Below are positions 1 to 7,670 of a stretch of DNA of 64,000 bases, in pieces. The stretch's first letter is position 1, and every line of letters starts with the position of its first letter. Below the pieces are notes generated by a model. That model was given only the letters and a program-made list of their open reading frames with translations. It searched no databases and was not told the DNA's origin. Source of the stretch: Candidatus Auribacterota bacterium (lineage in GTDB: Bacteria; Auribacterota; JAFGBW01; JAFGJP01); the NCBI GenBank assembly GCA_023144635.1, contig JAGLFH010000001.1:1-64000 (forward strand), in the 5' to 3' direction. The translations under genes were made by a program, and so were the position numbers.

Positions 1-839
1 TTCCATGTTAGATAAAAAGGATCAATAGGAATACAATGTCCTCCTAGTCCCGGTCCTGGATAAAAGGGCTGAAAGCCAAAAGGTTTGGTTGATGATGCAA
101 AGATCACTTCCCAGATATCTATTTTCATTTTGTCAAAAAGAATCTTTAACTCATTTACAAGAGCAATATTTACTGACCTGTAAATGTTTTCGAGGATCTT
201 GGATGCTTCCGCAACTTTTGTGCTTGAAACAGGAATAGTTTTTTTAACAACAAAATTATATAAATTACAGGTCAATTCGGTTGAAAATGGTGTAATGCCG
301 CCAACTACTTTTGGTATAGACCCAATAGAGAATTTTTTATTACCCGGATCTTCTCTTTCAGGAGAAAATGCAACATGGAAATCAGTGCCGGCTTTTAATT
401 TTTTCTCATTTTTTTCTAAAAGAGGAATCATAACTTCATCAGTTGTTCCCGGATATGTGGTGCTTTCAAGTATGATCAGCTGATCCTTTTTCAAAAACTT
501 AGAAATCGTTTTACTTGTTGAAGTTATGTACTTTAAATCCGGATTTTTGTGTTTGGTTAGAGGGGTAGGAACGCAAATGATGACTATATTCATTTTAGAA
601 ATGTTTGAAAAATTATTTGTAGCAGTAAACGATGATTTGTGTAACGCTCTTATATCAAGATGTTTAATGTAGCTTTCCCCTTTATTGAGCATAGATATTT
701 TGTTCATGTCTACATCAAAGCCTGTAACATTAAAGCCTGCAATAGAAAAAGCACTGACAAGAGGCAGTCCTACATAACCGAGCCCAATTACACCTATTTT
801 TGCTTTTTTATTTTCAATTTTTAGTTTTATCGAATTCAT
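1..839 (-). CDS. UDP-sugar dehydrogenase, WbpA/UDP-N-acetyl-hexosamine type (partial, C-terminus beyond window)
   Basis: NAD-dependent oxidation of a UDP-sugar (UDP-GlcNAc/ManNAc or UDP-glucose) to the uronic acid for surface polysaccharide. I translated it by eye from the ATG at 839. The N-terminus has a Rossmann motif (IGVIGLGYVGLPL, about residues 15-27), then CVPTPL, and near the window edge PGPGLGGHCIPIDPFYL, which holds the catalytic Cys. About 279 codons are present of a usual ~430, so the UDP-binding C-terminal domain is missing. The GGHCIPIDP context is more typical of UDP-N-acetylhexosamine than UDP-glucose dehydrogenases, but substrate is not certain. It is transcribed away from the pilus cluster. 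Confidence 0.9.
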   Translation of the reverse strand, partial: MNSIKLKIENKKAKIGVIGLGYVGLPLVSAFSIAGFNVTGFDVDMNKISMLNKGESYIKHLDIRALHKSSFTATNNFSNISKMNIVIICVPTPLTKHKNPDLKYITSTSKTISKFLKKDQLIILESTTYPGTTDEVMIPLLEKNEKKLKAGTDFHVAFSPEREDPGNKKFSIGSIPKVVGGITPFSTELTCNLYNFVVKKTIPVSSTKVAEASKILENIYRSVNIALVNELKILFDKMKIDIWEVIFASSTKPFGFQPFYPGPGLGGHCIPIDPFYLTW

Positions 840-880
840 AATTAAACCCCTTTATTATTTTTTAGTAAAAACTTTTTTAA

Positions 881-909
881 AGTTTATTTGTTTTATAGAT
901 TATTGTCAA
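881..909 (-). promoter_or_regulatory. Probable sigma70-type promoter for the UDP-sugar dehydrogenase
   Basis: On the minus strand TTGACA (909-904) is followed after 17 bases by TAAACT (886-881), about 40 bases upstream of the ATG at 839. The -35 is perfect and the -10 matches 4 of 6 positions. Confidence 0.5.
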
Positions 910-945
910 TTAAGTATTTATACAGTATTATAGATATATGAATTC

Positions 946-974
946 TTGACAAATTTTACAAATTAAGTTATAAA
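946..974 (+). promoter_or_regulatory. Sigma70-type promoter of the pilus-like cluster
   Basis: TTGACA (946-951), 17-base spacer, TATAAA (969-974), about 50 bases upstream of the first gene at 1025. It is divergent from the promoter at 881-909. A strong ribosome site AAGGTGGTG (1012-1020) precedes the ATG. Confidence 0.65.
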
Positions 975-1024
975 TTTATGAATTAAAATTAAATAAAAAA
1001 TAACTTTAAATAAGGTGGTGTTTT

Positions 1025-1588
1025 ATGAAGTATAAGATAAAGACAGTTGTATTGGCTTTTTTGTTTTTTGTATTAGCTTTTACTTACTCAATACCAGCTT
1101 CATTTTCAGATAAAGCTGTAACAATTAAAAAATTTAAATTGGCGAAAAAAACTCCTTCCGGAAAATTGAGTACATCAAAGACAGCTGGAAAAACATCTTC
1201 TAAATGGAGAGAGTTAAGGCTTATTTTTATATCAAGACCCAAATGGATAGATGAAGTAACTGTTAAATATTTTGCCCGTGTTAAGAGCAAAGATGGTGGA
1301 AGAAACTTGGCAGGAGAAATAACTTATGTTAACGTTCCTGCAGGAAAAGCACATCTTTCGTCTCTTTTTGTTCACCCGACTACATTGATGCGTTTTGGTG
1401 ATATTGATGCAGTACATTGTGAGATCTGGGTAAAAGGAAAGATAAGAGATATGGTTGATTGGCCAAGAAAACCTCAGAAAAAATGGTGGGAGATGAAGGC
1501 TCCAATGCCTGGTGTTCTCTTAACTAAATTTCAAACTCCTTTTGCTTATGAAGGAGATTATGCGGCACTAGCAATTAAGGCAGAATAG
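1025..1588 (+). CDS. Secreted pilus-cluster protein, Amuc_1102-like
   Basis: 187 residues with a signal peptide or N-terminal anchor (residues 1-28, cleavage plausible around SIPASFS). The remainder is predicted to be extracytoplasmic and beta-rich, with conserved-looking aromatic stretches (RPKWIDEV, WPRKPQKKWWEM). No catalytic motif is visible. The identification as the Amuc_1102-type component rests mainly on its position directly before a PilM-like gene in the same five-gene order as Amuc_1102 to Amuc_1098; sequence similarity could not be tested. It is the first gene after the promoter, and the next gene follows 15 bases later, so it is in an operon. Function in that system is not established. 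Confidence 0.75.
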   Translation: MKYKIKTVVLAFLFFVLAFTYSIPASFSDKAVTIKKFKLAKKTPSGKLSTSKTAGKTSSKWRELRLIFISRPKWIDEVTVKYFARVKSKDGGRNLAGEITYVNVPAGKAHLSSLFVHPTTLMRFGDIDAVHCEIWVKGKIRDMVDWPRKPQKKWWEMKAPMPGVLLTKFQTPFAYEGDYAALAIKAE

Positions 1589-1603
1589 GCAAGAACACGA
1601 TAT

Positions 1604-3310
1604 ATGAATAAAAAAGAAATAAGTCTTGGAATAGATATAGGATTCAGAAATATAAAATTTGTGGAACTCTACAAAGATGGTGATTCAATTTACCTTAAAG
1701 ACTTTGTTGTAGCTCCAACAAATTTTACTGAAGATGAATCTGAAGTAGAGCGATCACGCCGTGTCAAACAGATAATAGATACAGCCATAAAGGAAAAGAA
1801 GTTCAATGTTCAGAACATTTTTTTATCTGTATCAAATCCTCTTATATTTACTAGATTTATAAAAGTACCTATTACTGACCCTAAAAAAATTGCTCAGATG
1901 ATATCTTTTGAAGCCATGCAGCAAATTCCGTTTCCTCTGGATGAGGTAGTATGGGATTATCAGATAATGAGAACAGGCATAGGAGAAGCAGAGGCGCTTC
2001 TGGTTGCTATAAAGACAGATATAATATATGGTCAGATGTCAGATCTTGGAAAAAGTATTCCCAATGCTGAGCAGGTAGATATTGGCCCTCTTGCTTTGTC
2101 TAATATGATATACCAAAATGAAGCGTTTTCTTCTTTTGATAACTGTCATGCTGTTTTCGGTTTTGGAGCAAGATCATCATATGTAGTCATAATGCGAAAA
2201 GATATTTTTTGGCTCAGGATACTTCCTATAGGTGGTGACAATGTTACTTTTTCCATACAAAAAGCATTTGATATTGATTTTGATACAGCTGAAGAATATA
2301 AGCTTAAAGGAAAAATAACTACTGAAAAAGAACAATCTAATGACAGTGAGTTTAATAAAAGGCTTAACGAGCAGATTACAAGTGTATATACAAAAATAAT
2401 TTTTGAAGTAAAACGATCCTTAAACTTTTTCAGGACCCAATATCACGGTGAAAAAATAAGCTCATTAAGTCTTGAGGGCGGTTGCAGTCGAATAGAAGGT
2501 TTTGAAGATTTTATAAAGAAAAATTTTCCAGGAATGAAGATAGATCAACTTGATCCTTTCAACCAAATAATAATGTCTGATCTCGTGGACAATGCTGCTT
2601 TGGTTGAATCTCTACCATTTTTAGGGGAATCAGTAGGGCTTGCTCTTCGTGGCCTTTCTCAGGTAAAGATGAATATAGATCTAATGCCGAAAGATATCCT
2701 ATCGAAAAGAATGCAGAAAAAGAATTTTAAGTATTATGTAGCGATAGTTGGTTTTTTCTTCATGTTCTTTCTTTCAAAATCTTTTTTTGATACAAGAATA
2801 TCTGGGTTTTATCAGAATACAATTGATGCTTATACAAAAGAACTAAGCGGGTTATTAGTGCTTAATAGAGATTATAAAAATCAAAAAGAAAAAACTCGAA
2901 ACATTGCAGATGATCTTAATCTGATGGAAGATCTGTTTGCCAGAAAGACTTTCTGGCTTCATCTTGTCTCAACGCTTGAAAATTTGAAAAATGAACATAT
3001 ATGGATAACTGCTTTTGAAAACGTAGATACTTTAGATGAATACACGATGTATGGAGATAGTGAGATTTCACAAAATATAATTAATGCTGCTTCAAATGAG
3101 TCAGAAATTCTGTCTATTATGGGCTCTGAAAAGAAGAGATTCTTAGTTATATCAGGAGAAACAAGTGCTGAGTACGAGGCTATAGATATATTAGAAAAAG
3201 GTTTGAAAGAGATACCTTATGTAATGCCTGAATCAGTAAAAGTTCTTCATGCCCGGACACCGGTAGACGGTATTAGAGCATTTGCAATAGGAATGGAATT
3301 AAAAAAATGA
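1604..3310 (+). CDS. PilM-like ATPase-fold protein fused to a PilN-like membrane segment (Amuc_1101-like)
   Basis: 568 residues. The first ~360 form an actin/FtsA-like PilM fold: ISLGIDIGFRNIKFVEL (about 6-22) is the phosphate-1 loop, and SLEGGCSRIEGFEDFI (about 290-305) is the C-terminal adenosine motif. A transmembrane helix lies at about 374-394 (YYVAIVGFFFMFFLSKSFF), followed by a periplasmic coiled-coil/ferredoxin-like part resembling PilN. PilM and PilN are separate in classical type IV pili; here they are one chain, as in Amuc_1101-type proteins. It would form the inner-membrane platform of the machine. It overlaps the next gene by 4 bases (ATGA), implying translational coupling. Confidence 0.85.
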   Translation: MNKKEISLGIDIGFRNIKFVELYKDGDSIYLKDFVVAPTNFTEDESEVERSRRVKQIIDTAIKEKKFNVQNIFLSVSNPLIFTRFIKVPITDPKKIAQMISFEAMQQIPFPLDEVVWDYQIMRTGIGEAEALLVAIKTDIIYGQMSDLGKSIPNAEQVDIGPLALSNMIYQNEAFSSFDNCHAVFGFGARSSYVVIMRKDIFWLRILPIGGDNVTFSIQKAFDIDFDTAEEYKLKGKITTEKEQSNDSEFNKRLNEQITSVYTKIIFEVKRSLNFFRTQYHGEKISSLSLEGGCSRIEGFEDFIKKNFPGMKIDQLDPFNQIIMSDLVDNAALVESLPFLGESVGLALRGLSQVKMNIDLMPKDILSKRMQKKNFKYYVAIVGFFFMFFLSKSFFDTRISGFYQNTIDAYTKELSGLLVLNRDYKNQKEKTRNIADDLNLMEDLFARKTFWLHLVSTLENLKNEHIWITAFENVDTLDEYTMYGDSEISQNIINAASNESEILSIMGSEKKRFLVISGETSAEYEAIDILEKGLKEIPYVMPESVKVLHARTPVDGIRAFAIGMELKK

Positions 3311-4059
3311 GTAAAGAACTTTTAGAAAAAATCACTAAAGATCCTAAAAAAATGTTTTTGCTGGGATCAATAGTCGTTATTTTATTAATAGGAGGTATTG
3401 CTTCCTCATCAGCTGCAGGTAAAAAGGCGAGATTAAAGGCTCTGTTTAAACAAAAATCAAAGGAAATGCAAGATCAAAGAGCAATGTATAAAAATGAAGT
3501 TCCTACAGTAGAAAAAATACAGCGCCTGAAAACAAAAGATAAAGAGCTGAATGCTATTTATGATGATGTGATCTTTAAACTAAAAGCAAAACAGAAAGAA
3601 TATTCTGCTTTAAGGCCATTGGAGTTTAAAGAAGAGCTTTTAAAATTTCAAAGAGACCTTGAATCACGAAGCGGTTTTATCTTTCCGCGCGGTATTGGAT
3701 TTATTGAGTATCTTGATATAAAAGTACCAAAGCAGGAAGAATTAAATGACCTTACAAAAGAATTGTATGTTATGGTGGACATTTTGAAGATATTCGATTC
3801 TTTTGATGTTGAAAAAATAAATATAATAGAACGGTTAGGAAAAGAAAAGATCTTTAAAAATTCAGGTAACAAAAATAAGTTATGCAGAGTATTTAATGTG
3901 CATTTTGAAACCGAATCTGAATTTTTACAAGTAATGGAAGTTTTTAATGAACTAGCAAATTCAGACCATTTCATTATTATAGATTTTTTGGACTTTGAAA
4001 AAATAGATAAGGATAAAATAAAATCATCATTTATTGTTAGGTATATTGATTATTTATGA
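3307..4059 (+). CDS. Single-pass membrane pilus-assembly protein, Amuc_1100-like
   Basis: 250 residues. A short cytoplasmic start is followed by a transmembrane helix at about 16-33 (MFLLGSIVVILLIGGIASS), a charged coiled coil (about 38-120) and a C-terminal alpha/beta domain. This layout matches PilO/GspM-like and Amuc_1100-type proteins that sit on the periplasmic side between platform and secretin. Start ATG overlaps the stop of the PilM-like gene, and its own stop overlaps the next start, both ATGA. The family call rests on gene order and architecture, not on a database match. Confidence 0.75.
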   Translation: MSKELLEKITKDPKKMFLLGSIVVILLIGGIASSSAAGKKARLKALFKQKSKEMQDQRAMYKNEVPTVEKIQRLKTKDKELNAIYDDVIFKLKAKQKEYSALRPLEFKEELLKFQRDLESRSGFIFPRGIGFIEYLDIKVPKQEELNDLTKELYVMVDILKIFDSFDVEKINIIERLGKEKIFKNSGNKNKLCRVFNVHFETESEFLQVMEVFNELANSDHFIIIDFLDFEKIDKDKIKSSFIVRYIDYL

Positions 4060-5096
4060 AAAACAAAGCTATAATTTTTTTAAAAAAAGAATATGCATTA
4101 ATAGCAGTCAGTGTGGTCTTCCTTTATTTTGCAATAACATTTATATCTGGTGCATTTAATTTTTACAAAGTTAAAATGGCAGATAGAGTTACTATTGTTG
4201 TTATCAAAGAGCCTGATCAGGATAGAGAATTAAACAGACTAAAAAAGTTTTATGATGTTGTAACAAATGAAGGTGAACTTGAGAGAGTAGAGGTTACTCT
4301 GGATCTTACACAGAGATTTCAAAGTAAAAGTGTTGGATCGTCCGGTAGAAAAAAACTTGAATGCTGGCAATGCTCCAAGATGATACCTATTGAAAAGACA
4401 GTTTGTCCTTATTGCGGAGCAATACAAAAACATACTGATAATGATAAAGACGGTATGCCGGATTATTGGGAAATAAGATACCAGTTTGACCCTGAGGATG
4501 AGACAGATGCGGCTGAAGATCCTGATGGTGATAAATATGTTAATCTTGAGGAATACCGGTCAGGAAGTGATCCGTTAAATCCTCAGAGTACGCCTATTAC
4601 AAATAAATTTCATTTTACTGTAACAAAAATATTTAGAAAACCGGTAGAGCTGTTATTCCGCGGATATATAGAGATAAACCATGAATATACACTTGAGATA
4701 AACTGGGAAGGAAAAAAGAAAAGAACTTTCTTTTCAAAGGTAGGAGATATTTTGCATGGTTATGAGATACAGGAGTTTAAGAAAATAATAGTTGAAAAGC
4801 ACCTGCCTGAAAGAGGTGTTATAATTGATATTGATAAATCTTTTGTTCTTTTGAAAAGAAAAAATATCCAGCCACTCAAACTTACGAAAAATAAGGTTTT
4901 TATAGAGAGAGAACTATATGCTAGCTTAATAAATAAAAAAACGAAAGACAAAATAGATGTACATGTTGGTAGTGAATTTGAAACAAAAATTGATGGTAGA
5001 AATCATAGATTTACGGTTACAGATATTACAATTGACCAAGTTTTTTATAAAGATGATAAAGAGAATATTAATTTTATTTTTTGGAAGGAGGAGTAA
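4056..5096 (+). CDS. Pilus-system membrane protein with zinc ribbon and calcium-binding loops (Amuc_1099-like)
   Basis: 346 residues. N-terminal transmembrane helix at about 14-33. In the middle is a four-Cys zinc ribbon (CWQC ... CPYC, about 107-125), directly followed by two acidic EF-hand/thrombospondin-3-like loops (DNDKDGMPDYWE and DPDGDKYVNLEEY, about 129-170) ending in GSDPLNP. The C-terminal ~150 residues contain two similar beta-rich halves. It likely sits in the periplasm and could act like PilP/GspC in contacting the secretin. The zinc ribbon next to calcium loops is unusual for a pilus alignment protein. Last gene of the coupled 1604-5096 block. Confidence 0.75.
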   Translation: MKNKAIIFLKKEYALIAVSVVFLYFAITFISGAFNFYKVKMADRVTIVVIKEPDQDRELNRLKKFYDVVTNEGELERVEVTLDLTQRFQSKSVGSSGRKKLECWQCSKMIPIEKTVCPYCGAIQKHTDNDKDGMPDYWEIRYQFDPEDETDAAEDPDGDKYVNLEEYRSGSDPLNPQSTPITNKFHFTVTKIFRKPVELLFRGYIEINHEYTLEINWEGKKKRTFFSKVGDILHGYEIQEFKKIIVEKHLPERGVIIDIDKSFVLLKRKNIQPLKLTKNKVFIERELYASLINKKTKDKIDVHVGSEFETKIDGRNHRFTVTDITIDQVFYKDDKENINFIFWKEE

Positions 5097-5123
5097 GAAT
5101 ACATCCTAATACCCTATAATCTC

Positions 5124-5152
5124 TTGACACTTATAGGTATATGTTGTATAAT
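5124..5152 (+). promoter_or_regulatory. Perfect consensus sigma70-type promoter of the secretin gene
   Basis: TTGACA (5124-5129), exactly 17 bases, TATAAT (5147-5152). It lies 100 bases before the secretin start and gives that gene its own strong transcription apart from the upstream operon. Confidence 0.8.
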
Positions 5153-5255
5153 TATTTAAATATTGCTCAATTTTTCAGTATTTTGTATAATTTAATAAAT
5201 TTTGTAATTTAACTATTAATCATTAAATATGGGCGAAAACGAAGGAGGAGATGTA

Positions 5256-7532
5256 ATGAAAATATCTCGTGTGTTTTTATTTAGTGTAATGCTCATCGCC
5301 TTAAGCTTCAGTGCACAAATGGCTGTTGCTCAGAGCGAAAGTGATATGGTAAGCGAAGAGCTTAGCATTATCGTAGAGCAGAATCTCAATGAAGGAAGAC
5401 AGTTCTATGCAGAAGGAAAATATGAATCTGCACTTGAAAAATTCAATGCTGTTTTAGAGAGAAATCCAAATAATGGCGAAGCTATTGAGTACAAAAAGCT
5501 TTGTGAATATAAAATGGATCTCGATGAACGTTTTGAAGAAGGTGTTGTTTCTCTTACAACAGTTGAAAGAGAAAGAGCAAATTCCCTTTATACGCAGGGA
5601 AAAACACTTTATGATGTACAGGATCTTGACGGAGCTCTTAATAAGTTCCAGCAAGTGATTGTAGTAAATCCAGTTCATGTACCTGCAAGACGTTATATTG
5701 ATTACATTCTTATGATCAAGCGCGAAATGGCAGAAAGAGATAAAGACCTTGTTGAAAGTTCACGTGTTTTAGATGTTAAAAAAGCATGGATTCCTCCTCA
5801 AAAGAGTAAATCAGGAACAACCGATAAGGTTGCTCGTGGAAAAATTATTAGCCCGCAGATGAAACTCATGCAGGAAAAAGTTAGTGTTGTAATTAAGGAA
5901 ATAAATTTTACAGAAGCTCATTTAAGAGATGTTTTGCAGTATCTTTCAAAAGTCTCAGGAGTTAACATAATTCTTGACGAAGGTATTTTTAATGAATCAG
6001 GTACGATCAGTATTCCTTCTGAAGTTTCTGTTCGTGATGGTGAAGACGATCCAGTTGTTCCTGCAACAGAAAATATTTCTGACAGAATAACTATTTCTCT
6101 GAAAGACATTCCTCTTATTGCAGCATTAAAATATATTTTAAGGACAAAAGGACTTGAATTCAGAATAGATGAGTTTGCAATAGTTGTTTCTACTCCTCTA
6201 AGGATAAGAGAACGGAATATGGAAACACGTTATTATCATCTTGCAGCAGGAACAGCTGCTTTTTCAGAATTTAAAGTGAATATAACAATGGGCGGCGGAA
6301 TTGAAACAGATGATGTCGGAGATGATTTTGGATATGATCTTTCAGGAGATGATGATGACTCTGGTATGAGTGATTCAGGTAATCCTATTACAATAAAAGA
6401 TGTTTTTGTGCAATCAGGTGTTCCTTTCTCACAGGGAAGTAGCGTTTTTCTTGATATGCGTACATCAACGTTGATAGTTAGAAATACACCTGATAGTCTT
6501 ACTTTAGTAGAAGAAATTCTTGAGAGAATAGATAGGCCTCCTTTCCAGATAGAGATCGAAGCAAAATTCGTACAGATCAATCAGACTGCGATTAACGAAC
6601 TAGGCTTTGAATGGTTGCTTAAAAGTGCAATAGGCATTAATAGTGGAAAATACCAGATAGATTCAACTAATTATGATACTACAACAGGTAAATATCCGTT
6701 TAATGATAGAGCTAGAGATGATGATTATACAAATGTTGTTGATGGTGTTTTAACAAGTTTTCCTTTAAATCGTGGACTTACAAAAGGAGTTCGTTTTTTT
6801 GAAGGTTTCGATCAGCCTGGTTATGATGATGTTCTGGGTGCATCAGCGACACCTTATTATTACGGCTCCGAGAATGAACAAACTGATTTAGGAAGTATTC
6901 TTTCTTTTTCAGGAATTTTAACAGATCCTGAATTTAGAGTAATAATGCATGCGTTAGATCAGTCTGGTAATGCAAATGAGCTTTCAGCTCCTAAAGTCAC
7001 TACTGTAAACAATCAGCAGGCTCAGATAGAATCAGTTGCAGAGCTTAGATATCCGGGTGGATTTGAAGTAACACCTCCTGTTGTAAGTGATGCAGGTGTA
7101 ACACCTCCTGTAGTAACTCCTGTTGATTTTATTACACGTGATGTAGGTATTATTCTTAATGTAACACCAAGTGTTGGATCTGACAGAAGAACGATCAATC
7201 TTACTCTTATTCCTGAAGTATCAGAATTAATAGGTTGGAAAGATTATGGTTCAACATACGATGGATATGAGATAAAAATAGAACAGCCGATATTTAGGAC
7301 ACGTAACGTAACTACAAGTGTTATTATAAATGATGGTGAGACTATTGTTCTTGGTGGTCTGATGTCAGAAGATACAATCAAAATAAGAGACAAGCTTCCT
7401 ATATTAGGTGATATTCCAATTATTGGAAGACTCTTTAAAAATGAAGGTGAAAAGACATCTAAGACTAATTTGCTGATATTTGTTACAGCAAATCTTCTTG
7501 ATCCTAGTGGAAATATGATCAGGGATAATTGA
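5256..7532 (+). CDS. Outer-membrane secretin of the pilus-like system (PilQ/GspD family, Amuc_1098-like)
   Basis: 758 residues from ATG 5256, chosen over the ATG at 5229 because GGAGGAG (5243-5249) sits 6 bases before it and it begins a clear signal peptide (about 1-26, ending AVAQ). TPR-like helices follow (about 45-150), then an STN/N0-like domain (EINFTEAHLRDVLQYLS), secretin N1 modules with an acidic linker, and the C-terminal secretin beta domain with LPILGDIPIIGRLFKN and the closing LLIFVTANLLDP. It would form the oligomeric outer-membrane pore. N-terminal TPRs are typical of the Amuc_1098-type secretins of PVC bacteria rather than of PilQ. Confidence 0.9.
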   Translation: MKISRVFLFSVMLIALSFSAQMAVAQSESDMVSEELSIIVEQNLNEGRQFYAEGKYESALEKFNAVLERNPNNGEAIEYKKLCEYKMDLDERFEEGVVSLTTVERERANSLYTQGKTLYDVQDLDGALNKFQQVIVVNPVHVPARRYIDYILMIKREMAERDKDLVESSRVLDVKKAWIPPQKSKSGTTDKVARGKIISPQMKLMQEKVSVVIKEINFTEAHLRDVLQYLSKVSGVNIILDEGIFNESGTISIPSEVSVRDGEDDPVVPATENISDRITISLKDIPLIAALKYILRTKGLEFRIDEFAIVVSTPLRIRERNMETRYYHLAAGTAAFSEFKVNITMGGGIETDDVGDDFGYDLSGDDDDSGMSDSGNPITIKDVFVQSGVPFSQGSSVFLDMRTSTLIVRNTPDSLTLVEEILERIDRPPFQIEIEAKFVQINQTAINELGFEWLLKSAIGINSGKYQIDSTNYDTTTGKYPFNDRARDDDYTNVVDGVLTSFPLNRGLTKGVRFFEGFDQPGYDDVLGASATPYYYGSENEQTDLGSILSFSGILTDPEFRVIMHALDQSGNANELSAPKVTTVNNQQAQIESVAELRYPGGFEVTPPVVSDAGVTPPVVTPVDFITRDVGIILNVTPSVGSDRRTINLTLIPEVSELIGWKDYGSTYDGYEIKIEQPIFRTRNVTTSVIINDGETIVLGGLMSEDTIKIRDKLPILGDIPIIGRLFKNEGEKTSKTNLLIFVTANLLDPSGNMIRDN

Positions 7533-7547
7533 TTAATTAACACTGAT

Positions 7548-7582
7548 AAAAGGCGGCTGCGTTAATGCAGCCGCCTTTTTTA
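7548..7582 (+). terminator. Rho-independent terminator after the secretin
   Basis: Perfect 9-bp stem GGCGGCTGC (7552-7560) / GCAGCCGCC (7567-7575), loop GTTAAT, followed by a T run. It begins 15 bases after the secretin stop. Confidence 0.92.
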
Positions 7583-7670
7583 AAGTTCTTCTACCTGTCC
7601 TTCCTATAAAGCATTTAAATTAATCAAAAAATAAATAATTTTATCATTAAATCTCCTACAGGATAATTTT

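Noticed and set aside
184..483. 99-codon open frame on plus at the window start
   Set aside because: Antisense to the nucleotide-sugar dehydrogenase, which has clear family motifs on the minus strand.
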